This document shows positions 25,268 through 34,232 of a stretch of DNA of 52,593 nucleotides, piece after piece. The number at the start of each line of letters is the position of its first letter. Position 1 is the stretch's first letter. This stretch comes from Streptomyces rochei (GTDB taxonomy: Bacteria > Actinomycetota > Actinomycetes > Streptomycetales > Streptomycetaceae), in contig MUMD01000136.1 of NCBI GenBank assembly GCA_002155895.1, forward strand, positions 1-52,593. Reading direction: 5' to 3'. A program made the translations under genes and the position numbers. Below the pieces are notes generated by a model. The model saw only the letters and a program-made list of their open reading frames with translations, made no database searches and was not told where the DNA came from.

Positions 25268-26185
25268 ATGGACGTGCTTGCGGAGGCCTTGCGTATGTCG
25301 GGTGCGCGAGGGGCGCTCGGGGCCCTACTGAGGGCCGGCGGGACGTGGGGCCTGTGGCTGGAGTCCGCCCCGGAAGCGGCACTGCACGTGGTGTCCCGGG
25401 GCAGGATGTGGCTCCACGTCCCGGGCGAGAGCCGCCTGGAGGTGCAAGCAGGAGACGCTGTCCTGGTGTCCCCGGGCACAGCCCACGGGATTGCCGGCGG
25501 GTCCAGTACGACGATGAGTCCCTGCGACCGGAAGGCGACGGCCCAGGCCCTCACCGACGGCAGTCCGCTGCGCCTGGGCTCGACGCCGACGCAGACGGAA
25601 GTGCTAGTCCTGCGCTATGGGCAGGATCCGGAGGTGAGCACCCCTGTGCTCACCTCCCTCGTCCGGCCGATGCACATCACAAGCCGGGAGAACACACAGC
25701 TCAGAAACACCATTGACCTGCTCACGGCTGAGCTCGCCCTGCCGCAGATCGGCACGACCGCCGCCGTCAACAGCATTGTCGACCTGTTGCTCATCCAGTT
25801 CATACGCGTCTGGCTGGCCCGCCACCCGGAGGAGCAGTCCGGCTCCTGGCTGGGCGCGATGCGTGATCCGATCGTGCGCGACGCCCTGGCCTGTGTCCAC
25901 GCCCGCCCGGAACGCCCCTGGACCACTCATACCCTGGCGGCTGCGACGGCGGTCTCCCGCACGACGCTGTCGAGGCACTTCCGCTCCGCGCTCGGACAGA
26001 CGCCAGGCGCGTACGTGACGCAGTGGCGCATGGACCTGGCGTCCGTCCGGCTCCGCGACACCGACGAGCCGGTCGAGTCGATCTCCGGCGCGGTCGGCTA
26101 TGCCTCTCCGCACGCCTTCAGCCGTGCCTTCCGACGTTACCGAGGCATGCCTCCGGGCGAGTACCGTTCTCGAAATCGCAAGTGA
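25268..26185 (+). CDS. AraC-family transcriptional regulator with cupin sensor domain
   Basis: This is a 305-residue regulator. The N-terminal cupin-type domain (about 20-170) contains VVSRGRMWLHVPGES and AGDAVLVSPGTAHGI, as in the AraC subgroup with a cupin_6 sensor. The C-terminal double helix-turn-helix (about 205-300) contains TLAAATAVSRTTLSRHFRSALG then VGYASPHAFSRAFRRYRGMPPGEYR. The ATG start is preceded by GGGAAGGGAACG. It lies just downstream of the MDR oxidoreductase gene and is probably cotranscribed with it, so it may regulate that gene. The ligand is unknown. Confidence 0.9.
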   Translation: MDVLAEALRMSGARGALGALLRAGGTWGLWLESAPEAALHVVSRGRMWLHVPGESRLEVQAGDAVLVSPGTAHGIAGGSSTTMSPCDRKATAQALTDGSPLRLGSTPTQTEVLVLRYGQDPEVSTPVLTSLVRPMHITSRENTQLRNTIDLLTAELALPQIGTTAAVNSIVDLLLIQFIRVWLARHPEEQSGSWLGAMRDPIVRDALACVHARPERPWTTHTLAAATAVSRTTLSRHFRSALGQTPGAYVTQWRMDLASVRLRDTDEPVESISGAVGYASPHAFSRAFRRYRGMPPGEYRSRNRK

Positions 26186-26555
26186 TGACAGGCAAGCAGG
26201 GTGCGGGAGTTGGGTGACGTCGCCCGCGGTTTCCGCCGGTCACCGATGGCCAGGGCGGGATGCGCCGGGCATCGGTGAGGACGTGGTGCTTGCTGCCCGG
26301 TCGTGCGCGGTCCACCGGGCCGGGTCCGCTTCCGGGCCGCGCGGTGCGGCCCGGACGTGGGAGGAGCCGATTGCCAACCGCCACCAGTCGTGCTTGTCCT
26401 TCGTGCGCAGTTTCTCGCGCAGAAGCCGTGCAACGTCGGTCCGGCACTCTGGGCCGGCCCTCGATCCGCTTCGGTCCCGGTCCGGCAGCCCGACAGTCAT
26501 ATGATCGACAACTTTCGGCAGAGCCAGTAAGCCGCCATCCGAGGACGGCCCGCAT
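26186..26555 (-). mobile_element. IS5-family transposase relic
   Basis: Minus-strand fragments of a DDE transposase remain: PKRIEGRPRVPDR from the N-terminal part, EGQARLVAVGNRLL, and PVDRARPGSKHHVLTDARRIP followed by TGGNR around the catalytic aspartate region. Segments are shortened and no full frame remains. The element is dead, and neither end was identified. Confidence 0.65.
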
Positions 26556-26768
26556 GGCCGACCGCGAGACGGTGCGACGCCGGCAGCTCGGCTTGTCCCG
26601 GGACCCGGTCGGGTCATGACGATCTCGGCGGGAGAGAGCCCGTCAGGCAGCGACATCAGCGACCTCCTCAGCTTGCGGGTTCCTCCTGACTCCGTGAAGA
26701 CGGCTGTTGCGGTGGCAAGCCGCTCGTCCGTGAGGTGAGCCCGTGTCACTGCTGAGGCGCATGGTCGG

Positions 26769-29729
26769 TCAGGCCGGTCGAGGGTCCTCGTTCCGACGCG
26801 GGTGAGGCGCTCGGCCGGCCCCCGGCCGCGGTTCGGTGTGTGGATTCGAGCCGGTGCGCAGGGCGAGGAGCACGCTGTTCTCGGAGGCGCCGTACCCCCA
26901 GGCCTGGGTGTACTCCTGGGGCGTCAGGGCCGTACGCACCCGGTGTACGGCGGCGACATGGGCGTCGTGGAACGGACGCAGACCGGTCAGCGCGACGCCG
27001 GTGTCCTGCCGTAGTCGGTGCGCCGCACCGAGGAGCCGGGCGGCGTCGGTGTGTCGGTCCGTCTCGGCGACCGCCCAGGCCAGCGTCTCCACCCCCCATA
27101 CGGGGCCCCAACTGTCGCCGAAGGAACTCTGCCGGGCGAGGGCGTCGTGCAGCGGGGTCAGGGAGGCGGCCGGATCGCCGTGGCGCAGCTCGACCAGACC
27201 CGCGCACCAGCGGGCCCAGGTACGGGCCCATTGCGCGCCGCTGGCCTCGGCCTCGGCGGTGTACTCCCTGCTGGCAGCACGTGCCGAGACCGGGTCGCCG
27301 AGGAAAGCCTCGGCCATGGCCCACATCATGGTGGCCATGTGAGCGTCGCCGCGCCGCCCGTCCCGCAGGAACTGCTCCCGCGCGGCGGCCAGGCGTGAGG
27401 TCGACTCCGAGGTGCCGTCGACGAGCAGGGCGTGAGCGCCTTCGATGAAAGTGAGCGGGGCGAGCGGTGGCCCCTCGGGACCCGCGGCTTGTGCGCGGCA
27501 CTCGGCCAGGAACACCTCGGCGGCCGGATTGTCCCCTTGGCACAGCGCGATCCACACCTTCATCGCGAGGGCGCTCACCATCAGGTCGGGGGGCAGGGCG
27601 AGTGGGGACGCGAGCAGACGTTCCAGCCAGTAGCGGCCCTCGCCGAGCACGCTGCTGAAGAACCAGCAGCGGGTGCGGGCGAGGTCGACGGCGATGGCGA
27701 CGGCAGTGCCGACGTGGTCGGGATGGGCGGCGCAGAAGTCCAGCGCGGTCCGCAGATTCGGCAGCTCCTCGCGCAGCCGCAGCAGCCAGTCGACCTCCTG
27801 GGGGCCGAACCACTCGGCGCCCGCGCGCAGGGTCATGGCTCGGTAGTGGGCGCTGTGCCGGATGCGCAGACCGGTGTGCCGGGTCAGTTCCCCCAGCCGT
27901 TCGAGACCGTACTGGCGGATGGTCTCCAACATGCCGTACCGGGCGCGCGGGCCGGTGCTGTCGACCGCGACCAGTGACTTGTGCACCAGCGCGGCGAGCA
28001 GGTCCAGGATCTCATCCCTCTCGACGCCCTCACCCGCGCAGACGGCTTCGGCGGCGGACAGATCGAAGCCGCCGCTGAACACGGACAAGCGCACCCACAG
28101 CAGTCGTTCTTGAGGAGTGCACAGCGTGTAGCTCCAGTCGATGACGCCGCGCAGGGTGTGCTGGTAGCGCGTCTCGGTACCCGGCATGCCGGTGCTGCGG
28201 AGCACGCGGAAGCGGTCGTCGAGGCGTTCCAGCATCTCCTCGGCTGTCATCGTGCCCAGACGTACGGCTGCGAGTTCGATGGCGAGGGGGATGCCGTCGA
28301 GCCGTCGGCACAGTTGGGCGACGGCCGCGCGGTTGCGCGCTGTAATGGTGAACGCCGGAGCGGACGCGGCGGCCCGCTGTACCAGAAGACGTACGGATTC
28401 CGAACGTTCGGAGGGCTGCTGGGGGTCGCAGAGGGCGTCCGGGTCCGGGAGCGTGAGGCAAGGCACGGTCAGGATGTGCTCGCCGGGTACTCCCAGACGG
28501 TGCCGGCTGGTGGCGAGCACGGTCAGGCCTGGTGCGGCCCGCAGCATCCGCAGGACCAAGGTCGCGACGGCGTCCGCGACGTGTTCACAGTTGTCCAGAA
28601 GCAGGAGTAACTGCCGGTCGCGCAGGCCGTCCACGATGGCCTCCGCGGGGGGCCTCGCGGACTGGTCGCGCAGCCCCAGAGCTTCGGCGACGGCGCGGTC
28701 GAGCAGGTCCGGTGCGGTGAGCGCGGCTAGATCGGCGAGATGGACGCCGTCCGCGTACGAGGCGGCGAGCTGCGCCGCTGACCGCAGCGCCAGCCGTGTC
28801 TTGCCCACGCCTCCCACCCCGGTGAGGGTGACCAGCCGGGCGGTCGACAGCAGGGCACGGACCTGCTCCAGTTGCGCCTCGCGGCCGATGAAGCCGGTCA
28901 TTTCGACGGGCAGGGTGGGTCGGCCGGGGGCCTTCGGCGACGAGGCGGCTTCCGTCCTGCTCGGCAACCTTCCGAGGTCAGGTGCAGCCGAGAGGAGCCG
29001 CGCATGCATGTCCCGCAGCGCGGGGCCGGGGGTGATGCCGAGCTCCTCGATGAGCAGCGCGGTGACTGTGCGGTAGCACTCCAGGGCTTCGCTCTGCCGT
29101 TCGCAGCGGTAGAGCGCCAGCATGCGTTGGGTCCAGAAGTACTCACGCAGCGGATGGGCTTCGACCAGTGCCCGCAGTTCCGGCAGGACGTCCGCGGAGC
29201 GGCCCGCCGCCAGGTCCGCGTCGATGCGCAGCTCGAGCGCGGTCAGGTGCTGTTCCTGCAGGGTGAGCCGCAGTTCGGGAAAGGCGTCTCCGGGCAGGTC
29301 GCACAGCGGATCGCCGCGCCAAAGCTCCAGGGCCTGACGCAGCAGCGCCGCCGCCCGCTCGGCCGCGTTCTGCTCCAGCGCGGTCCTTCCGAGACGGACG
29401 AGCGAGGTGAAGCGGCGCAAGTCCAGCGTCTGAGGGGTGGTCTCGATCAGGTAGCCGCGAGGGTGGGTTCGTACGGGGCCGGTGTCCGCGGTGCTGCCGA
29501 GTGCGCGGCGCAGACGCAGCACGTAGTTCTGAAGGGTGTTGCGGGCGTGCAGCGGAGGGGTGTCGCCCCACAGGCGGTGGACCAGGGTGTCCGTGGTCAC
29601 CACCCGGTCGGCCTCCACCAGCAGGGACGCCAGCAGCATGCGCAGCTTGGCGGCGCCGACGTGTACCGGTGCGCCGGAGTGCCGGACCAGCAGCGGTCCG
29701 AGGATGCCGAACTCGTATGTGCTTGTCAC
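26769..29729 (-). CDS. BTAD/NB-ARC transcriptional regulator (AfsR-like, SARP-type N-terminus)
   Basis: This regulator has 986 residues from the GTG at 29729, which has GGGGGAACA upstream and starts directly at FGILGPLLV. Residues 1-97 form an OmpR-like winged helix (AAKLRMLLASLLVEADRVV, RNTLQNYVLRLRRAL, RTHPRGYLI). Residues 100-250 are the bacterial transcriptional activation domain. The P-loop GVGGVGKT is at 304-311, LLLLLDNCEHV is the Walker B region, and ATSRHRLGVPGE follows. The C-terminal 450 residues are helical, TPR-like. It is divergent from the prenyltransferase-tryptophanase pair and is their probable pathway-specific activator. A longer start at 29900 would overlap the prenyltransferase start and was not used. 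Confidence 0.9.
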   Translation of the reverse strand: MTSTYEFGILGPLLVRHSGAPVHVGAAKLRMLLASLLVEADRVVTTDTLVHRLWGDTPPLHARNTLQNYVLRLRRALGSTADTGPVRTHPRGYLIETTPQTLDLRRFTSLVRLGRTALEQNAAERAAALLRQALELWRGDPLCDLPGDAFPELRLTLQEQHLTALELRIDADLAAGRSADVLPELRALVEAHPLREYFWTQRMLALYRCERQSEALECYRTVTALLIEELGITPGPALRDMHARLLSAAPDLGRLPSRTEAASSPKAPGRPTLPVEMTGFIGREAQLEQVRALLSTARLVTLTGVGGVGKTRLALRSAAQLAASYADGVHLADLAALTAPDLLDRAVAEALGLRDQSARPPAEAIVDGLRDRQLLLLLDNCEHVADAVATLVLRMLRAAPGLTVLATSRHRLGVPGEHILTVPCLTLPDPDALCDPQQPSERSESVRLLVQRAAASAPAFTITARNRAAVAQLCRRLDGIPLAIELAAVRLGTMTAEEMLERLDDRFRVLRSTGMPGTETRYQHTLRGVIDWSYTLCTPQERLLWVRLSVFSGGFDLSAAEAVCAGEGVERDEILDLLAALVHKSLVAVDSTGPRARYGMLETIRQYGLERLGELTRHTGLRIRHSAHYRAMTLRAGAEWFGPQEVDWLLRLREELPNLRTALDFCAAHPDHVGTAVAIAVDLARTRCWFFSSVLGEGRYWLERLLASPLALPPDLMVSALAMKVWIALCQGDNPAAEVFLAECRAQAAGPEGPPLAPLTFIEGAHALLVDGTSESTSRLAAAREQFLRDGRRGDAHMATMMWAMAEAFLGDPVSARAASREYTAEAEASGAQWARTWARWCAGLVELRHGDPAASLTPLHDALARQSSFGDSWGPVWGVETLAWAVAETDRHTDAARLLGAAHRLRQDTGVALTGLRPFHDAHVAAVHRVRTALTPQEYTQAWGYGASENSVLLALRTGSNPHTEPRPGAGRAPHPRRNEDPRPA

Positions 29730-29766
29730 TGTTCCCCCGTCGGGCCCTCGCCCGGACACTCCGCAG

Positions 29767-29848
29767 CTTACAACGGTAAGTGACCGTCCGGGTGCCGATT
29801 GTAATTGCGCGAGACCGTTGAGTGACCGGTGCGCGACCGGGGTGACGG
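29767..29848. promoter_or_regulatory. Divergent promoter region with direct repeats, indole prenylation locus
   Basis: The 169-bp gap between the BTAD regulator and the prenyltransferase has AGTGACCG at 29779-29786 and again at 29821-29828 (42 bp apart, four helical turns), with a related GTGACGG at 29842-29848. CTTAC-AACG-GTAAG at 29767-29780 is a small palindrome. On the minus strand TACAAT (near 29799-29804) would serve as a -10 for the regulator. SARP-type activators bind spaced direct repeats, so these are candidate sites. Confidence 0.4.
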
Positions 29849-29898
29849 CGGTGGTGGAGACGGTGGATTCCTTCCCGTGCCGCACCCCGGAGGCCGCC

Positions 29899-31077
29899 AT
29901 GAACTCGTCCGCCCTCTCGGGCTACGCCTTTGACCTCGAGCGGAGTACGGGTGTCGGTCCGAGGACGTCCACGTTGCGGGAGCACCTGACCGGACAGCTC
30001 CAACGACTGCTCGATGCCGCTGATGTGACCTGCTCCTGGGCGAGTGACGCAGTGCGGCTGCTGCCCGCGCTGCTGGGTCCTGTGGCAGGGCGCCCTCTGG
30101 GCGCCGGGCCGCCCTCACCGTCGTTCGTCAGCGACGATCACTCGCCGGCCGAGCTGTCCGTGTCGTTCGCTTCGGATGGCGTGCCGACGGTACGGGTACT
30201 GGTCGAGCCGGGCTGTGGCGCGAGAACCGTCGCCGACAGCGGCCGGGCGGGGCTGCGGGCCCTGCACCGAATGGCGAGCTGTTGGAATGTCGACGCGGAG
30301 CCCGTCGCCCGGGTCAAGGATCTCTTCCTTCCCGCGGCGGCCCGTGGCCCCTTCTCGCTGTGGTGCGCCCTGGACCTGCGTCGATCGGGGCCGCCCGGCG
30401 TGAAGGTCTACCTCAACCCCGAGGCCCACAGCGGTGACCGCGCCGCAGAGGTGGTCGAAGAGGCACTGACCCGTTTCGGGTTCGGGCCGGCCTGGCCGGC
30501 GCTGACGGCCCGGGCCGCGTCCTGGTGCCCCGACCGGGGCCGCCTGTTGTTCTTCGCCCTGGACCTGGGCCACTGGCAGGAACCGCGTGTGAAGCTGTAC
30601 ATCGCCCATCAGGGCTTCTCCGTCGAGGAAGCGGAGGCCGTGGCCGGGCTGCTGCCCGGCGGAACCCCTCAGCGCGTGGGGGATTTCTGCCGCACGGTCG
30701 GTGGCGGTGCCCGGCGCTTCGACCGCCTGCCCCTGGTCTCCTGTCTGTCCTTCACCCGACGGGACAGGGAACGCCCCAGCGGCCACACCTTGCACGTCCC
30801 GGTCCGCGACTACGCCCGGGACGACTGTGTCGCCCGTGACCGCGCCGCCGCCGTCCTGGGCGCGCACGGCGGCGGGGGCACCGCTCTGCTGGACAAGGCA
30901 CTCGCCGCGATGACGCCCCGTCGCCTGTCCGACGGCGTGGGGCTGATCTCCTACGTCTCCCTCGCCCGGAGCACCGCCGGCCCGCCGCGCGTGACGGTCT
31001 ACCTCTCGCCTGAGGCGTACGCCATCCACCCGCCGCACGACCTGCCCCGGGACACCGCTCTCGGCGAAGGCGCGTGA
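29899..31077 (+). CDS. Indole prenyltransferase, tryptophan dimethylallyltransferase (DMATS) family
   Basis: This 392-residue ABBA-fold aromatic prenyltransferase should attach a dimethylallyl group from DMAPP to the indole ring of tryptophan or a derivative. Repeated strand blocks typical of DMATS enzymes are GVKVYLNPEAH, RVKLYIAHQGF and RVTVYLSPEAY, each with the Lys/Arg and Tyr residues that bind the diphosphate. The region SCLSFTRRDRERPSGHTLHVPV also fits. The ATG start has GGAGG seven bases upstream. The downstream tryptophanase and the divergent BTAD regulator form a small biosynthetic cluster. The ring position (C5, C6 or C7) cannot be read from sequence. Similar pairs are known in Streptomyces making prenylated indoles. 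Confidence 0.88.
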   Translation: MNSSALSGYAFDLERSTGVGPRTSTLREHLTGQLQRLLDAADVTCSWASDAVRLLPALLGPVAGRPLGAGPPSPSFVSDDHSPAELSVSFASDGVPTVRVLVEPGCGARTVADSGRAGLRALHRMASCWNVDAEPVARVKDLFLPAAARGPFSLWCALDLRRSGPPGVKVYLNPEAHSGDRAAEVVEEALTRFGFGPAWPALTARAASWCPDRGRLLFFALDLGHWQEPRVKLYIAHQGFSVEEAEAVAGLLPGGTPQRVGDFCRTVGGGARRFDRLPLVSCLSFTRRDRERPSGHTLHVPVRDYARDDCVARDRAAAVLGAHGGGGTALLDKALAAMTPRRLSDGVGLISYVSLARSTAGPPRVTVYLSPEAYAIHPPHDLPRDTALGEGA

Positions 31078-31163
31078 CCACCACGTATCCGTACCTGCGA
31101 CTTTGTGTTCGCGCACCCGCCGCGGTCCCGCAGGCAACGCACCGAGGAGAGCTGAACAGAACC

Positions 31164-32672
31164 ATGGAGCCATACCGGATCAAGGCCGTCGAACCGATTC
31201 CCACGACGACCCGTCAACAGCGCGTCAGCGCCCTGGACCGCGTCGGGTACAACCTGTTCGGACTGCGCGCCGAGGAAGTGATGATCGACCTGCTGACGGA
31301 CTCGGGCACCGGCGCTCTGTCGGCGGCACAGTGGGCGGCCGGTGTGGCCGGCGACGAGTCGTACGCCGGATCGCGTTCCTTCCACCGCTTCCGGGAGGCC
31401 GTGGAGGAACTGACGTCGTACCCGCACATCCTGCCCGTGCACCAGGGGCGGGCCGCGGAGCGAGTCCTGTTCTCCGCGCTGCTGGTTCCCGGCCAGATCA
31501 CCCTGAGCAACACTCACTTCGACACCACGCGCGCCAACGTGGCACTGAGCGGCTGCCAGGCCCGTGACCTGCCCTGCCCGCGGGCACGGAACCTGCACCG
31601 TCCCGAGCCGTTCAAGGGTGACATCGACCTGGACGGCCTGGCGGCGCAACTGCGGGGCCCGGACTCCTCCCGCATCGCCTTGGTGATCATGACGCTCACC
31701 AACAATGGCGAGGGTGGCCAGCCCGTGTCCATGGACAATCTGGCCCGCGCAGCCGCCCTCTGTCGGGAACACGGCGTCCCGCTCTTCCTGGACGCCGCCC
31801 GCTTCGCCGAGAACGCCTACCTGGTCACCCAATGCGAGTCGGCGTACGGCGGTCACAGCCCGACGGACGTGGCCAAGGAGGCGTTCCGCCTCGCCGACGG
31901 CTGCCTCATGAGCGCCAAGAAGGACGGCATCGTGCATATCGGCGGCTTCCTCGGTCTGCGCGACGAGGCACTGGCCCGCCGGTGCGAACTGACGCTCATC
32001 GCTACGGAAGGTTTTCCGACCTACGGCGGGCTGGCCGGACGGGACTTGGAGATGATCACCCAGGGCCTGACCGAGGCCCTGGACCCCCGGTACCTGCGCT
32101 CCCGGGCCGAGGCGGCCGCACACCTCGCGGCGCTGTGCCGCGGCACGGGCGTCCGCCTGGTCGAGCCCCCCGGCCTGCACGCGCTCTACCTCGACGCGGG
32201 TCACCTCCTCCCGCACATCGCCCCGCACCGCTTTCCCGGGCACGCACTCGCCTGCGCGCTCTACGTGGAGGGCGGTATCCGTTCGGTGGAGCTGGGGTCC
32301 CTGTACCTGGGCAAGGAGGACAGCAACGGGGACCCGGTCGTCAGCGCTCCCTACGAATTGCTGCGCCTCGCGCTTCCCCGCCGGACGTACACGCGAACCC
32401 ATCTGGACCACGTCGGGCAGAGCCTGGAAGCGGTGGTGAGGAACAAGGACAGAGTGCCGGGTTACCGCATCGTCGAAGACGCCCCGCTCCTGCGTCACTT
32501 CCGGGCACGGCTGGAACCCGTGCTCGCCGGGCCGGGGATCGTTGGCACGACCGGTGCCGCTCCTGATCACGGAGAAGGCCCCGACGACCGGTCGGAATCC
32601 GCACAGAACCGAAGCCGAGCCCGCCGAGCCGTCGCCGCACCGCCGGCCACCGACGGCAGGCGCCCGGCATGA
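31164..32672 (+). CDS. tnaA: Tryptophanase (tryptophan indole-lyase family)
   Basis: This 502-residue PLP enzyme of the tryptophanase/tyrosine phenol-lyase family splits an aromatic amino acid to the free ring, pyruvate and ammonia. Conserved blocks are IDLLTDSGTGAL, HQGRAAERVLFSALL, NNGEGGQPVSMDNL, FLDAARFAENAYLV, the PLP-lysine block MSAKKDGIVHIGG (lysines 252-253) and EGFPTYGGLAGRDLEM. The ATG at 31164 gives the usual start (EPYRIKAVEPIPTTTR); an in-frame GTG at 31074 would overlap the prenyltransferase stop and cannot be fully excluded. About 45 extra Arg/Pro/Ala-rich residues follow the domain. Beside a DMATS gene it probably cleaves prenylated tryptophan to prenylindole. Confidence 0.9.
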   Translation: MEPYRIKAVEPIPTTTRQQRVSALDRVGYNLFGLRAEEVMIDLLTDSGTGALSAAQWAAGVAGDESYAGSRSFHRFREAVEELTSYPHILPVHQGRAAERVLFSALLVPGQITLSNTHFDTTRANVALSGCQARDLPCPRARNLHRPEPFKGDIDLDGLAAQLRGPDSSRIALVIMTLTNNGEGGQPVSMDNLARAAALCREHGVPLFLDAARFAENAYLVTQCESAYGGHSPTDVAKEAFRLADGCLMSAKKDGIVHIGGFLGLRDEALARRCELTLIATEGFPTYGGLAGRDLEMITQGLTEALDPRYLRSRAEAAAHLAALCRGTGVRLVEPPGLHALYLDAGHLLPHIAPHRFPGHALACALYVEGGIRSVELGSLYLGKEDSNGDPVVSAPYELLRLALPRRTYTRTHLDHVGQSLEAVVRNKDRVPGYRIVEDAPLLRHFRARLEPVLAGPGIVGTTGAAPDHGEGPDDRSESAQNRSRARRAVAAPPATDGRRPA

Positions 32673-32698
32673 GTCGTCGAGGAACGTCGGAGGGTCTC

Positions 32699-33008
32699 AT
32701 GAAGTCAGTTCTTCGCCGGCTGGCCCGGACGCGCGGTCGCGGCCGTCCTCGCCCTGCCGCTCGTCAGCGCCGTACCAGCCCACGCGGACCTGACGGACAG
32801 CGACCGGCACGGGCCCAGTGCCCCGGGTGGGCCGCGCCACTGCTTCACCGCCCGCGCAACCGACGCGAACGACGTCCTCCACCGGGACTCTTCCATCGGG
32901 CGTGCGGCCGGGCAGACGTCTGGCTGCAGGGCGACCAGCCGATGGACCACCTTCGATCCACGGCACAGACAGGCAACAACCACACCGATCAGGACAGGAA
33001 GGCATCGC
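32699..33008 (+). pseudogene. Frameshifted small secreted protein gene
   Basis: The ATG at 32699 (GGAGG upstream) begins MKSVLRRLART, a good signal-peptide n-region. One extra base near 32732 then shifts the frame; in the corrected frame it continues AVAAVLALPLVSAVPAHA, a clear hydrophobic core and AHA cleavage site, then DLTDSDRHGPSAPGG. The corrected frame has no stop and runs into the next gene, so the 3' end is also altered. It was probably a paralogue or partner of the secreted protein that follows. Confidence 0.6.
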
Positions 33009-33350
33009 ATGAACACCGAGCGCACCGCCGCGAAGGCGGCTCCTGGGACGACCGCCGCCGTACTGACGCTGACGCTCCTGGGGGCGTTGTTCTCATCACC
33101 GGCCGGCGCAGCACCACGCCAGGGCGACTTCACCGCGACAGGCGTGAAGATCCACGAGAGTTACAGCACGACCTCGTCGGCCCGGGGCCACGGCAACCCC
33201 GGTGACGGGTACACCTGGATGGGCGGGCAAGCCAACGCGGAAGCGGTGCCCTGCCCGGACGGCAGCGTCAAGGATCACTGGACCTACATCCACAACAACC
33301 GCACCGGAGTCGAGGGCTACGTCTCCGACTGCTTCATCAAGGAGTACTGA
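33009..33350 (+). CDS. Small secreted protein, SH3-like
   Basis: This is a 113-residue exported protein. A Sec signal peptide runs to about residue 35 (hydrophobic TAAVLTLTLLGALFSS, cleavage after AGA). The mature 78 residues have a pattern seen in bacterial SH3-like or cell-surface small proteins: TGVKIHESYSTTSSARG, GDGYTW, HWTYIHNNRTGVEGYVSDCFI, with two cysteines that could form a disulfide. A role at the cell wall is plausible but not shown. An AGGA lies upstream of the ATG. It follows the frameshifted secreted gene by a shared open frame. Confidence 0.75.
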   Translation: MNTERTAAKAAPGTTAAVLTLTLLGALFSSPAGAAPRQGDFTATGVKIHESYSTTSSARGHGNPGDGYTWMGGQANAEAVPCPDGSVKDHWTYIHNNRTGVEGYVSDCFIKEY

Positions 33351-34193
33351 CCGGGGCAGCCAGTCCCGGACCCGGCCGTGAGGGTGGACGGCTCGCCTTC
33401 GCCCTGCCGCCGGATGAGGGGCGGCTGACGGAGCGGCAGGCGCATGGAGGCCGAATGGATGGCCCCCGCCCTCCTGCGCACGGCGTCCGGGCACGGGCAC
33501 GGGCACGGGTACGGCACGCGACCGTCCGCCGGCAGATCCGCACCGTTCAGCCGTGGCCGGCCGCCGACATCGCGACGGGGCAACGGAAGAGGCGCCTGGC
33601 ATGTGGCGGCCGGTTGTCGGTCACCAAGGTGGTCTCGCTGTGCCGGACCACGGTGGGCATGGCGGCGGCGAGTGCTGTCCGGTCACCTCTGGCCCACCGT
33701 CCGCGTCAGCCTCGTCAGGTCTCCGGTATCCGCGAGGACCCCGCGGACGTCCCGCTGGACCGGCGGTCCGGCGCCTGGCGTCCGCTCTGTGCCGCAGAGC
33801 ATTCGTCCGAGGCACCTCATGTGCGCACGGGCGGTGATCAGGGCGGGTCGCGTAGGCGTGGAGGCGTGGAGGCGTCCTGGGCATCGGCGCGACTGGCGGC
33901 TACCCGCCAGACCCTAGCTGAGCAGCGTCAGTTTCGAGCGTACGCGGGGGGTCGGAGTGATCGACGATCCGGTGGCACCGCGCCGTGGTCAACTGCCAGG
34001 GACCTGGGCAGCCGCCCGCAGCTGGCCGGCAGCTTCCCGCAGGGTTCGACGCGCTTGGCGGCGCATTCTCCGCCGCTACCGCTACGCACGGTCCGTGCAC
34101 TCGGCGGCCGCGCCGGCCCAGGGCGCGGCTGGCGAGTGTCAGCTGTCAACGCGCAAGGCTGACTGTCACCCAGATGGGTGAATGCTGTCGGAT
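33351..34193. other. Gene-poor stretch upstream of the IS3 element
   Basis: About 840 bp with no convincing gene. Open frames on both strands lack domain matches. A short run of GGGCAC hexamers lies near 33495-33513. The stretch ends at the IS3 insertion, whose 3-bp target GAT is at 34191-34193. It is probably degraded coding DNA. Confidence 0.4.
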
Positions 34194-34232
34194 TGAGCTG
34201 CCCCGAGTTTCGTAGAGTCCGGTGATCTTGTT

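Noticed and set aside
30999..32570. Minus-strand open frame of 523 residues opposite the tryptophanase
   Set aside because: Tryptophanase motifs on the plus strand are unmistakable, and the antisense frame has no domain.
33487..33515. Short GGGCAC hexamer run as a possible CRISPR or regulatory repeat
   Set aside because: Only about four imperfect units with no spacers; it is an ordinary short tandem repeat in GC-rich DNA.
33455..34162. Plus-strand open frame of 235 residues before the IS3 element
   Set aside because: No ribosome site, no domain, and repeated GCAC tracts dominate its start. It looks like non-coding or eroded DNA.
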